NCBI RefSeq assembly: GCF_001422375.1
Contig: NZ_LMMU01000001.1
Coordinates: forward strand, 1,920,178-1,984,177
DNA: 64,000 bases
Direction: 5' to 3'
DNA from: Methylobacterium sp. Leaf99
Lineage (GTDB): Bacteria; Pseudomonadota; Alphaproteobacteria; Rhizobiales; Beijerinckiaceae
Shown: piece by piece, positions 26,599 to 35,400 of the stretch
How positions within the stretch are numbered: position 1 is the stretch's first letter
How the letters are laid out: every line of letters starts with the position of its first letter
Position numbers and translations under genes: made by a program
The notes under the pieces: model-generated
Seen by the model: only the letters and a program-made list of their open reading frames with translations
The model's database searches: none
Told to the model about the DNA's origin: nothing

Positions 26599-27627
26599 AT
26601 GACAAGTTCTGGCATCCCGCAGGCGAAGAACCCCCAGCGGAGCCATCTGAGCAGGTCGTCGGCCAACAGCTTTGGCTTCTATCACGATATGATCCAGTCG
26701 AGTGGAGCGGCGACGTACCTCCTGGGTGATACATTCGAAGCAACCATCGCTGCGCAACATTTCGGCCGCTTGACGCTGTACGATCGGCAGATCATCGGCG
26801 CCGACCATAGGCGGGATCCTGCGCACATTCGGCGCGACGGTTTCGAGCACTACTATCTCCAAGTCTTACGATCCGGCAGGGTCGTGAGCGGTCGGCCTGG
26901 GGAAGAGCGTCGTCTTGTCCCGGGTGACGCTGTTCTTTTCGACGCGACCCTACCGATGCGGTCGATCGTGGACGACGGCGATATCGTCACGGTCATTTTG
27001 GCCCGCGATCAAGTCGAGGCTGTCGCGCCGGACGTGCGCCGTCTGCATGGAAGCATCCTTCCCAGGGATGAGAAAGGCTCGCTCGGCCAAGCCGTGCTTT
27101 CTTTCCTTCGCTGTGCATCGAGTTTCCCGGAGACCTCAGCCGCCGGGGTTGGTCACGTCATCACCAGTATGCTCGGCCAGGTCCAGGGAAGATCCGATGC
27201 GGCCTACAGTGACGCCGTTGGCGAAAGCAATTTGGAGTTATCGCGGCGCCTCAGGGCGGAAATCTTCATCGACAACAACCTCGGGGCAGATTTGAGCTCC
27301 GACGCTGTCGCCCGTAGCATCGGTGTTTCCAGATCTTCTTTATATCGTGCGATGCAAGCCGTGGGCGGAATCGAAACTGTCGTAAAGCGTCGACGTGCCG
27401 CTCGTATGCGACTGCTGATTTCCCATCAAGACAAAGCAGCGCCGATCAGTTTTCTAGCGGAGAAAATCGGGTTCTCAAGTATAAACCACGGATCACGTGT
27501 ATTTAAGGAGATCTATGGACAATCACCGAATCAGTTTCGGGCTGCTCTTCGAGCCGACGCAATCTCGGCGGCTCAAGCCTTACACCCCGGGCGAATGCGA
27601 GATTGGTACGACACTATAAACGACTAA
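26599..27627 (+). CDS. AraC-family transcriptional regulator (prophage cargo)
   Basis: The 342-residue protein has an N-terminal sensor part resembling the AraC-binding-like domain (GRLTLYDRQIIGADHRR; ERRLVPGDAVLFDATLPM near 105). The last 100 residues are the double helix-turn-helix: ADLSSDAVARSIGVSRSSLY near 235 and the family signature IGFSSINHGSRVFKEIYGQS near 295. The gene is on the plus strand between two minus-strand late genes, and its DNA is less GC-rich than theirs, so it looks inserted. It may act on host genes during lysogeny; no target site can be named. Confidence 0.88.
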   Translation: MTSSGIPQAKNPQRSHLSRSSANSFGFYHDMIQSSGAATYLLGDTFEATIAAQHFGRLTLYDRQIIGADHRRDPAHIRRDGFEHYYLQVLRSGRVVSGRPGEERRLVPGDAVLFDATLPMRSIVDDGDIVTVILARDQVEAVAPDVRRLHGSILPRDEKGSLGQAVLSFLRCASSFPETSAAGVGHVITSMLGQVQGRSDAAYSDAVGESNLELSRRLRAEIFIDNNLGADLSSDAVARSIGVSRSSLYRAMQAVGGIETVVKRRRAARMRLLISHQDKAAPISFLAEKIGFSSINHGSRVFKEIYGQSPNQFRAALRADAISAAQALHPGRMRDWYDTIND

Positions 27628-27796
27628 ATGGTTGCGGTTGGTTCAGGTCTGCGCCACCCCTCAATTCATCGCCAGCGGGCCAAAGCAGTTGTTAAGGTGT
27701 GATTTATGCCGGCAGACCGGCGTCCGCTCGGTTGGAAAGCGTGGTGGCCGGTTAGAATGACTGAGTCGGGTCGGAAGCGGACGGCGACATGAGCGC

Positions 27797-28378
27797 TTAG
27801 CCGATGATGCGGGACAACTCATGTTCCAGGCGCCCGGGCAGTTCTGCCGCCACGGTGCCGTTGAATGCTGCGGCCGTGGCCCCTTTCACCATCTCCTCGG
27901 GGATGAAGACCCCCGACTTGACCTTTTGGAAGCGGTCCATGCCGCTCTTCGTACGCGAGCCTGCGCGCTCGAAGACGTGCCCGTTCCAGTTGCCCTTGGT
28001 CACCCGCTTGGGCCACCAGCCCGCCTTCATGAAGGTATGCGGGTAGATGCTGCGGGCGCCCCAAGGCGCCGCGCTGACGCCGGTCCGGGTCTCGCGCGCG
28101 CCGAAGTACTTCAGACCAATGTCGCCACCGGCAGAGCGGATCGTGTAGGTGAGCCCACCTCCACCAGCCTTGTTGACCCGCAGCGCTTTGACGATGGTCC
28201 GACGCTTCAGACCCGTCTGCACGGTCAGCGCCCGGGTCATCTGGGTCTTGGCTTTGTCGCCCGTGTGGTTGATGGCACGGGCCAGAGCGAGGGGCGCCCG
28301 CGCGCCGGCCGCGCCGATCTGATTGCCGAGGCGGGCGATACTAGCCGCGTCGAGGGTGACGTGAAGGCCGCCGCTCAT
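27797..28378 (-). CDS. Minor tail protein Z-like
   Basis: The 193-residue protein matches the prophage minor tail protein Z (GPZ) family: ARAPLALARAINHTGDKAKTQMTRALTVQTG at residues 26-57 and the aromatic C-terminal part (YPHTFMKAGWWPKRV, FIPEEMVKG). In lambda gpZ is needed for correct tail and DNA-end attachment. Here it stands apart from the tail genes, upstream of the terminase and cut off from it by the AraC gene. Confidence 0.82.
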   Translation of the reverse strand: MSGGLHVTLDAASIARLGNQIGAAGARAPLALARAINHTGDKAKTQMTRALTVQTGLKRRTIVKALRVNKAGGGGLTYTIRSAGGDIGLKYFGARETRTGVSAAPWGARSIYPHTFMKAGWWPKRVTKGNWNGHVFERAGSRTKSGMDRFQKVKSGVFIPEEMVKGATAAAFNGTVAAELPGRLEHELSRIIG

Positions 28379-28547
28379 CGCCTTGGCTCCTGCGCATGAG
28401 GGTCAGGGCCAGAGCCGCCGCGTCGGTCCGGAGGCTGCGCTGGACGGAGGACGCCGCGGCGCCGAAGCGGGAGAGATCACCATGCACGGCCGCGCGGACC
28501 GCATCGGCGATCACTCTGCGCCGTTCCCCACACCGGGTGCAGCTCAA
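28341..28547 (-). CDS. Small CxxC-containing protein, 68 aa
   Basis: The frame starts at TTG (28547), overlapping the upstream stop as TTGA, and reads MSCTRCGERRRVIADAVRA. The CTRCGERR motif could bind zinc; the rest is basic and helical. It overlaps the gpZ-like gene by 38 bases. In this position phages often carry small regulators or tail accessories. It is not recognised. Confidence 0.5.
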   Translation of the reverse strand: MSCTRCGERRRVIADAVRAAVHGDLSRFGAAASSVQRSLRTDAAALALTLMRRSQGDERRPSRHPRRG

Positions 28548-28747
28548 GGATCAGCCCGGCGCACGGGATAGGTCAGGAGCACCGTGACCCAGGCCGCGAA
28601 GAGGATTACGACCGGGGCGCTGAATACAGCTCGGACCGCGGCCTGATCCCCCCAAATTGGTCGGAAGGCGTCGGCGAGCAGGTGCGCCAGCGCGATCGAG
28701 GCGAGGCCGCCGACCACGAGGGCGGCAAGGACGCGTGCGACGTGCAT
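28544..28747 (-). CDS. Two-span membrane protein, holin candidate
   Basis: The 67 residues start MHVARVLAALVVGGLASIAL with a first membrane span at about 5-25. A second lies at about 43-60 (FSAPVVILFAAWVTVLLTY), followed by a short basic tail. Size, two spans and position in the small-gene run fit a class II holin. No endolysin gene is seen beside it, so the role is inferred from shape alone. Confidence 0.5.
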   Translation of the reverse strand: MHVARVLAALVVGGLASIALAHLLADAFRPIWGDQAAVRAVFSAPVVILFAAWVTVLLTYPVRRADP

Positions 28748-28923
28748 GTGGATCACCGGTTGCTCAAGGGGCCGCGCGCGAAGACGCGGATGAAGCGAGA
28801 CAATCAAGCGCTCCGCCAACCGACGATGGGGGCGCAACGTGTTCGGATCGACCAAGTGCCGGGCGGAAGGTCCGCCGGAAGTCCCGCCTCTTCCGCGAAG
28901 CGCTCGATGAGGGCCGCGCGGGA

Positions 28924-29139
28924 CTAGCAGGCGTATTCGCCGTCCCAGCGCCGCGCCGAGACCGGTAGGTGCAGACATGCTTCTGCCTGACAAGCCCGCA
29001 CCTCGATGCGGTACCCGATCACCGCGAGGTCGTTGGCTTTGGCCGGGCGCCCCGCGAGAAGGCCGGCGAAGAAGCCGACGGCGACGGCGATGGGGATGAG
29101 CGGGCTTGGCCCGCGCTCGGGAAACTGCGTCGCGGACAT
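28924..29139 (-). CDS. Small membrane protein, possibly continued past a TAG
   Basis: The 71-residue frame has one membrane span (IPIAVAVGFFAGLLAG, about residues 16-33) followed by a Cys-containing outer part (VRACQAEACLHLPV). It ends at TAG (28926-28924). The same frame continues for 39 protein-like codons (AALIERFAEEAGLPADLPPG) to TGA at 28806-28804, without any start codon of its own. This may be a longer gene of about 110 residues cut by a nonsense mutation. A spanin-like role would suit the topology but is not shown. Confidence 0.45.
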   Translation of the reverse strand: MSATQFPERGPSPLIPIAVAVGFFAGLLAGRPAKANDLAVIGYRIEVRACQAEACLHLPVSARRWDGEYAC

Positions 29140-29178
29140 TGAAGCACCAGGCTGGAGGGCAGGCTTACGGTCGGCGCG

Positions 29179-29325
29179 TCACCGCCGCTGACCGCGTGTC
29201 CGGGTGCGGCCGGCTTCGAAGCCGGCGGCGTAGCTCGCGAGACAGATGCTCGCCGCGAGGGGGACGGAGCGGGGAAGGCCGCGCTCTTTGCGCCAGCGGC
29301 CGAGAGCGAATGAGATGCTGCACAT
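29179..29325 (-). CDS. Small protein, 48 aa
   Basis: It starts MCSISFALGRWRKERGLPRS and has a short hydrophobic stretch (VPLAASICLASYAAGFEAG) with a basic end. The ATG lies two bases after the upstream stop. It is probably membrane-associated. It is not recognised. Confidence 0.45.
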   Translation of the reverse strand: MCSISFALGRWRKERGLPRSVPLAASICLASYAAGFEAGRTRTRGQRR

Positions 29326-29327
29326 GG

Positions 29328-29480
29328 TCAGTTCACCGGGCGCCAGGTTGGCCGCCGGCGAGCCTCGGGCTCGGGCCGGATCGGCAGGATTGCGATGATG
29401 GGCGGGCGCTTCGGCCCGGGCGGGGGCGGAGGCGCCGGGGGCGCGGCGAGCGAGACCGCCGCTGCGATGATGGCCAGCAT
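29328..29480 (-). CDS. Small Pro-rich membrane or exported peptide, 50 aa
   Basis: It begins MLAIIAAAVSLAAPPAPPPP, a short hydrophobic leader followed by a run rich in Pro and Arg. The ATG overlaps the upstream stop (TGATG), so it is coupled to the 87-residue gene. Small outer spanins are also Pro-rich, but there is no lipobox cysteine, so this remains open. Confidence 0.45.
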   Translation of the reverse strand: MLAIIAAAVSLAAPPAPPPPPGPKRPPIIAILPIRPEPEARRRPTWRPVN

Positions 29481-29743
29481 CAGCGGCGCCCCATGCTGGC
29501 GGTGCGGGGGGCGGACCCGCCGTCGACGGGCGTGCCGCGCTTGCAGATCGTGGCGGCGGCGGCCGACAGTCGGGTGCGGGTGGCGTGTCGCCCGCGGATG
29601 ACTTCGCCAACGTCGATGCCGACGACCGGCTGCTCGGCGATGATGTCCGCGATTTCGGCGCTACGCCGGTCGTGGTCGATGATCTCGCGGCCCTGCGGCC
29701 CGAGCGCATCGTACTGGGCCTGGGTGATCATCAGTGCATCCAT
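29480..29743 (-). CDS. Hypothetical phage protein, 87 aa
   Basis: It begins MDALMITQAQYDALGPQGRE and includes EIADIIAEQPVVGIDVGEVIRG, a compact alpha/beta pattern, then a Gly/Ser-rich end. It overlaps genes on both sides. It is not recognised. Confidence 0.55.
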   Translation of the reverse strand: MDALMITQAQYDALGPQGREIIDHDRRSAEIADIIAEQPVVGIDVGEVIRGRHATRTRLSAAAATICKRGTPVDGGSAPRTASMGRR

Positions 29744-29907
29744 GCTCGGCGGGCGGCGCGGCCGCGATTGCGCCGGCGCTCCTCGTCTTCGATCTTGGCG
29801 AGCGCTGCCTCGGAGGGAGCGCGGTCGGCAAGATCCTCGACCTCTTCTGAGGTGAGGATCAGGTCCGGATCGGGGGCGTCGGCCGCGACGCGCTCGGCGG
29901 TGGTCAT
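29731..29907 (-). CDS. Hypothetical phage protein, 58 aa
   Basis: It starts MTTAERVAADAPDPDLILTS at the ATG overlapping the previous stop (ATGA). It is acidic in the first half and strongly basic at the end (RRRNRGRAARR). Short proteins of this type can be nucleic-acid binding. The function is unknown. Confidence 0.5.
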   Translation of the reverse strand: MTTAERVAADAPDPDLILTSEEVEDLADRAPSEAALAKIEDEERRRNRGRAARRAWMH

Positions 29908-30101
29908 GCGATGCTCTTCAACGGATGGAGGTGGACGCAGGCGCGGCCCGCAATGAACCCGACCTCGCGGGTGTGGCCGGGCACCAACTCGGCCTGAGCA
30001 GCGAGCGCCATGACGGCGACCCACTGGGCGGCCGTGGGCCGATCGCGTTCGACAGTCAGCGCTAAGCCGGCGAGCCGCCGTGCGAGGTCGACGGTGTTCA
30101 C
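29904..30101 (-). CDS. Hypothetical phage protein, 65 aa
   Basis: It starts MNTVDLARRLAGLALTVERD and continues TAAQWVAVMALAAQAELVPG, mostly helical. It is the first gene after the bidirectional terminator at 30123-30146, so a promoter for the small-gene run must lie in the short gap before it or transcription must read through. It is not recognised. Confidence 0.55.
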   Translation of the reverse strand: MNTVDLARRLAGLALTVERDRPTAAQWVAVMALAAQAELVPGHTREVGFIAGRACVHLHPLKSIA

Positions 30102-30122
30102 GGCAGGGCACCCAGAAACGAG

Positions 30123-30146
30123 AAAGCCCCGCCAGAGCGGGGCTTT
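30123..30146. terminator. Bidirectional terminator
   Basis: AAAGCCCCGC (30123-30132), loop CAGA, GCGGGGCTTT (30137-30146): a perfect 10-bp stem that ends in A/T runs on both strands. It overlaps the stop codon of the recombinase gene and would separate it from the small-gene run. Confidence 0.85.
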
Positions 30147-30987
30147 AGATGATGGCGGCGTGGTCGCCGGGGCGCAGCACGTGCTGCTCGGCGCCGCCGA
30201 AGCGGAACAGGTACTCGACGTTGCCCTGGTACTTCGGGTTGTCGACGACGTAGTGCACGCCGCCGGCGCGCCAGATGCCGCCGGTCGGGGCCGGGACGCC
30301 GTCGGCGTTCAGTCCGTCCGCGATCCGCTGGAGCGTGATCCCGGCGGCGCGCTCGGCGAAGATGCGGCGGACGACGGCGGCCTGCTCCTCGACAACAACG
30401 AGGCGGCGATCCTGGTCGTGGGTGTAGCCGTACGGCGCCCGGCCGCCGGCAAACCCGCCTTTGATCGCCTTTTCCTTCCGACCGCCCATCGTGCGCTCGG
30501 TGATTGTGATGCGCTCCTGGGCCGCCATGCCGGCGAGGATGGTGAAGATCATCTCCCCCATCGCCGTACTCGTATCGATCGGCTCGCTCACGCTCCGAAG
30601 GACAACACCGAAGCGGTCGCGCAGGTCGTGAACGGTGGTAACCGCGTGGAGCAGGTGGCGGGCGAGGCGGTCGAATTTGTAGACGAGCAGCACCGTGAAG
30701 GATTGGCTTTCAGCCAGCTCCAGTACGCGGACAAAGCCGGGTCTTTCCCCAGGTCGCGAAGCGCCTGAGATGCCCTCTTCTCGGATGAGATCGACGAGCT
30801 CATAGCCCTGGCTCACTCCGAAGGCGCGGATCGCGCGTTCCTGGGCGTCAATGCCGTGGCCATCGGCGACCTGACCTTCAGTCGAGACGCGGACGTAGCC
30901 GACAGCGCGGACCTTTGAGGTGGAAGCGGCCGGGCCGACCTTCGTCGAGCGGCCCTTCAACCGCTTGATGCGAGCCGATCCGATCAT
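30145..30987 (-). CDS. Serine site-specific recombinase
   Basis: This 280-residue protein has the resolvase/invertase catalytic domain: the nucleophile Ser in GYVRVSTEGQ, EEGISGASRPGERPGF, LLVYKFDRLARHLL and the helix GEMIFTILAGMAAQERITIT. A Recombinase domain follows (GGFAGGRAPYGYTHD; VVRRIFAERAAGITLQRIADGLNADGVP). It is longer than simple invertases and shorter than large serine integrases. ATG at 30987 is chosen (GGGAAA upstream); a TTG at 31011 adds eight residues. The prophage also has a tyrosine integrase, so this enzyme may be a leftover from another element or act on another site. Confidence 0.88.
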   Translation of the reverse strand: MIGSARIKRLKGRSTKVGPAASTSKVRAVGYVRVSTEGQVADGHGIDAQERAIRAFGVSQGYELVDLIREEGISGASRPGERPGFVRVLELAESQSFTVLLVYKFDRLARHLLHAVTTVHDLRDRFGVVLRSVSEPIDTSTAMGEMIFTILAGMAAQERITITERTMGGRKEKAIKGGFAGGRAPYGYTHDQDRRLVVVEEQAAVVRRIFAERAAGITLQRIADGLNADGVPAPTGGIWRAGGVHYVVDNPKYQGNVEYLFRFGGAEQHVLRPGDHAAII

Positions 30988-31325
30988 CGATTTCCCGTAC
31001 GGCTTCTGCAAAGATTTCGGATGCCCGGATATCTCGGATTTCCGAGAGCCGGCGAGGCGTCGAGAGTTCGGAAAATCGGGTGGTTTTCGCTCTGTGGCGG
31101 GCTGATCCGGCGTTTATGCCGGGCCCTGCCGTCCGATTTCTCAGATCTGCGCCGCCGGTTGCATAAGGCCCAGCATATTTGCGTGGGATTTGCCGCGACC
31201 CGAACGCCGGAAACACGCCAGCAATGCTGATTTGCGATGGACATCCGCCACCACTCGATCGCCCCCCTCAGGGCGGTGGCCGGCGGGCCGGATTACCCCA
31301 ACCCAGCGAGCAGTCCGGTCCGCTG
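30988..31325. other. Intergenic region upstream of the recombinase
   Basis: No convincing gene. It contains the palindrome CTCGGATTTCCGAG (31033-31046) and further TTCGGA/TCCGAT-like copies (near 31015, 31070 and 31130). These could be recombinase or regulator sites; nothing else is recognisable. Confidence 0.4.
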
Positions 31326-31592
31326 TTACGCCCGCGCTGCCGTCCGCTTCGCCGGTACGCGGTCGCGGATAACGACCTGGACGGAACGACGACCGAGCGT
31401 CCGGTGACCAGGCGCCATCGAGAGCAGGGCGGGTGTTCCAATCGCGCGCATGAGGTCGGCGAGAAGCCGTTCCATCATTGCGCAGTGGCTGTCCTTGGCC
31501 TCGAGCCACTGGGCCTGGTCGCCATAGCGGGTCCGACGCCGGAACTGGCGCAACTCGGCTCGCATCTCGGTGGCGATCGCTTGAGCGCTCAT
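31326..31592 (-). CDS. Hypothetical phage protein, 88 aa
   Basis: It starts MSAQAIATEMRAELRQFRRR and continues YGDQAQWLEAKDSHCAMMER: helical and charged, ending in a basic tail (VIRDRVPAKRTAARA). It is the most upstream gene of this minus-strand block before the plus-strand repeat-protein gene. It is not recognised. Confidence 0.55.
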   Translation of the reverse strand: MSAQAIATEMRAELRQFRRRTRYGDQAQWLEAKDSHCAMMERLLADLMRAIGTPALLSMAPGHRTLGRRSVQVVIRDRVPAKRTAARA

Positions 31593-32418
31593 CGGGTGCC
31601 GATCATGTCAGAAGAGCTGATCCGCGTCAGCCGTGCCAACGCCAAAGCTGTTGACCGGGTTCACGGGCAGGAACGAGCCGGCGCGGGATGCGCTCGGCAA
31701 AAAGGGATGGTGCGGGTCGGGGCTCAGCTGGAACCGGCGGGCGCGCGCATTCGCGTGCCGTCGCCTCCGGGCGAAGGGCGTCCTGGCTTACCGACGATAC
31801 TGAGAGGCCTTGTTCTCCGCGCGATCCGCGCGCCGCACCAGCTCGTGCGTCGTTCAGGGGAGCCTGAAACGACAACGGCCCCGGAGCGGGAGCGCCGGGG
31901 CCGAAGACAACTTTGCGATTTGAGCCATACGTCAAGCGATAGTTGTATGTCCAGCGATTTCTCGGCCATCGCGATATCGCCGTCGGGCACAAACAATCTT
32001 TGGCCTTCGATCGCAGAGTATTTCTCTAGCTCTCACCTATAGTTTCCGGTTTTTAGAGTTATGCATTGCCGTAGTATTGATGTGAAAATAAAACTACGGA
32101 CTTCATTGGCTATGGATGAACCACAGATCGTGTCGCGTTTCAAGAAAATAATGTTGAGGATATCATTTGTTAATTACAGTCGTTGTTTTTTTTAGTGGCG
32201 ATTTTGGCGTGGGGGATATTGGCCGTTCGCCTATGTCTCACGCTATCGTGAGGATCGAATACGGTTTCCAGCGCAGATTGGGACGCACAGACAATTTACC
32301 CGCCTTGGCCGAGAGGTTACTGGCTTACCAAGGATTTCGATCGAGATGTCGATTGCGGCGTCCGCCGCGCAGCCGCAGTGATCGAATGAATACGTTTTGG
32401 TGAGTTGGCAGGATTGTT
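31593..32418. other. Intergenic region before the repeat-protein gene
   Basis: On the minus strand, 31787-31608 reads as a protein-like C-terminus (FLPVNPVNSFGVGTADADQLF, stop TGA at 31610-31608) but no proper start is present and a TAA precedes it, so it looks like the remnant of a gene. Positions 31920-32200 are much richer in A and T than the surroundings and should contain the promoter of the 1657-residue gene. The rest holds nothing I recognise. Confidence 0.45.
31876..31903. terminator. GC-rich hairpin, possible terminator
   Basis: CGGCCCCGG (31876-31884) pairs perfectly with CCGGGGCCG (31895-31903), ten-base loop. The minus-strand continuation is GTTGTCGTTTC, only weakly T-rich. It would shield the minus-strand remnant from upstream transcription. 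Confidence 0.5.
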
Positions 32419-35400
32419 ATGGCGAACCCTACTAATCAGGTCGATCTGCAGGCCCAAATCGATTTAGCTTCAAATAATGCCGCGACCGAGACGATTAGTT
32501 TTACAACTATTCCGTTGACTAATACGTTGAATGTTCAAAACACTACTGACGGTTCACTTACCCTTGCGGGCGACCTTAGTGGTGCGGGCGCGATATCCGT
32601 GTCGGGGTTCACTGGTGGACCCACGCTGACCTTCACAGGCGCGCTGACGCAGGCCGGTGGGTTCACTGTGTCTGACGCATCGAGAGTGACGGTCGCGGCA
32701 AGTGGCAGCTTCTACGGCGTTAAGCTGAACGGTGGCGCCTTCACCAACTTGGGCTCGGCCGACACGCGTACAGTAGCCAACGTACCCTCAGGCAATAACG
32801 ACGCCATTCAGACCACTGGGGGTGGAACCGTTACGAACGGCGCCTCCGACGCGCCCAGCGCGACAATCCAAGGCCGCGCGTCCGGCCTCGGCGCAGTAGG
32901 GTCCGGTACGACCACCGTCAACAATTACGGTCTCGTTGCCGGCCGCGACAATGCCGGCGTTGGTCAGATTAATGGCGACGGCGCGATCACGATCAATAAC
33001 CTAAATGGCAATCTGAATGGCACCGGCACTGGTGGCGTTATCTACGGCCAAGGAAATCAAGATGCCGGCTGGGGCGCCTTCAACTCTTCGAACGGCGCCC
33101 TGACGGTCGCGAACGAAAGCGCGGCCAAAATCGTCGGCAAGATCTTCGGCGTCTACGGAACCGGCACTGCGACGAATGTTACCAACGCCGGCACGATCGC
33201 CTCGGGCAGCTACGACGCCATTACCGCCGCGATCACCATCGGTGGCACAGCGGGCATCCAACTTAATGCTGGCGGAACGGTGACCAACCAGGCCGGTGGC
33301 TTAATCACGTCCGCCGGCTTTGCAGTTCGATCGGCTGGCGCTGTAACGATCGGCAACAGCGGCACGATCAGTTCGACGGGCGCCGATGCCGTGCTGACGA
33401 GCCAGACGACGAGCGGCACCATCGTCAACAACGCCAGAGCGACGATCGTAGGCGCATTGAGCGGCGTCATCCAGAACGCTGATGGCACCGGTGGAGCTTC
33501 CGCTGGCGGAGCGGTCACCGTCACCAATTCCGGCCTGATCAAGGGCACCGGATACGACGGTGTGACCCAGCATGGTCCGGGTACGCTTACCGTCACGAAT
33601 AACGCCACCGGCGTCATCTATGGGCAGAACAGCACGAACTCAGGCAACGGCTTCGGCGTCGGAAGCGATGGTGGCGGCAAGCTGACCCTCACCAACGCAG
33701 CCGGCGGCACGATCGTCGGCAAGTATGGTGTGGTCGGTTCGAACGCCGCTGATCAGATCAACAATGCTGGCACGATCGCCTCGGGCAGCTATACCGCAGG
33801 CAACCCCGGCACCATCGCGCCCGGCGGCATCGCGGGCGTGCAACTCCGCGCCGGCGGCACGATCACCAACCAGGCCGGAGGAGTGATCGACAGCGGCGGG
33901 CGCGGCGTCAGCCTCGGAGCTGCAGGCACGGTCGACAATCAGCTCGGCGGCATCATTCGCCACACCGGCTTCGGAAACCCCGGTACCGGCGCCGGCGCCG
34001 GTGTTTACGCCAACGGCAACCTAACCCTGACCAATGCCGGCACGATCACCACCGTCGCTGGCGGCGCCAACGACGGCGTGACCGTGCTCGGCGTGGCCAC
34101 CATCACCAACACCGGCACGCGCGACGGCAGCGGCGGCCTGATCCAGTCAACGAACGCCGCCGGCATTGCGATCGCAGGCGCGGGCAGCAGCATCACCAAC
34201 AGCGGTACGATCCAGGGCGGCACCGGCAGCGTCGGCGTGAACTTCAACAACGGCGGAACGGTCACCAACAGCGGCGCGATCCGAGGCGCCGTTCACGGTA
34301 TCGACTCTGGTGCAGCGCTGACTCTGACCAACCTCGGCGGCGGCACGATCTCGGGCAATAGTAGCAACGGCGTCGTCGTCCGGAGCGGCGCCTCGACCGT
34401 GCTGAACGTCGGCACGATCACCAGCACCGGGAATGCCGGCATCGCGGTGGGCGCCGGGACGCTGACCGTGGACAACTATGGTTCGATCGGCAGCAATGCG
34501 GCCGGGATCACCGCCTTCAACAGCGGGGCGCTGACCGCCAACCTCTACGCAGGATCGGCGACGGGCTCGATCCTCGGCTCCGGCGGGAACGATACCGTCT
34601 CGGTCTACACCGGCACCGGGACCAACGGCACGGGCGCCACAACCACCGACCCGGTGACCGGGCAGACAGTCGTGCTGCAGGCCGCCGGCACCAACCGCGC
34701 GGCGACTGTGGGCACCCTCGCCCTCGGCGGCGGCACCAACACGCTGAACCTGCGCGGCACGGGCGACGGCACGGCTGCCAACGGCGCCAGCGGCACTCTC
34801 GGCATGGCAACGGTCTCCAGCCTGACCACGCTGAACAAGCAGGATGCCGGCACCTTCGTGCTGACCGGCGGCTATAACGGTGCACTCACCACCAACGTGA
34901 CCGGCGGCCGCGTGATCGCGCAGAACACTGGCAGCGCCTTCGGCACCGGTGGCACCGTGACGATCAGCGCGAACGCAGTCGTCGAGTTGAACAACACGAC
35001 GGCGACCACCATCCTCCAGGCCGGCAACACCTTCAACGGTGCCGGCAACATCGCCAAGACCGGCACGGGTCAGTTCGACTTCGGCGGCACCGGCGGCACC
35101 GTCAGCATCGCGCTTGCGAAGGATGGGTTGATCGATGTCCAAGCCGGAAGGCTTTCCGGCAGCAACAACAATCAGGCTTCCTGGATCGGCAACCAAGGCA
35201 GTCTTAGGATCGCCTCCGGTGCGACATTCGATGGGGTTGAAGGGACCATCATTGTCGACCGTCTCACCGGCGCCGGGACGCTGCAGGGCGGGTTCCAGGG
35301 CACGCAGACGACGACGGTCGGCATCGCCGACGGCTCCGATACGTTCAGCGGCATTATCCAGGACGCCAGCACAACCGGTTTGCTTGCTCTGATAAAGGCC

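Noticed and set aside
31627..31992. Minus-strand frame of 121 codons upstream of the 88-residue gene
   Set aside because: Composition is random; another frame in the same stretch shows a more natural C-terminus, so at best a remnant is present.
32167..32403. Plus-strand frame of 78 codons just before the repeat-protein gene
   Set aside because: No family or codon regularity; it lies in the AT-rich promoter region.
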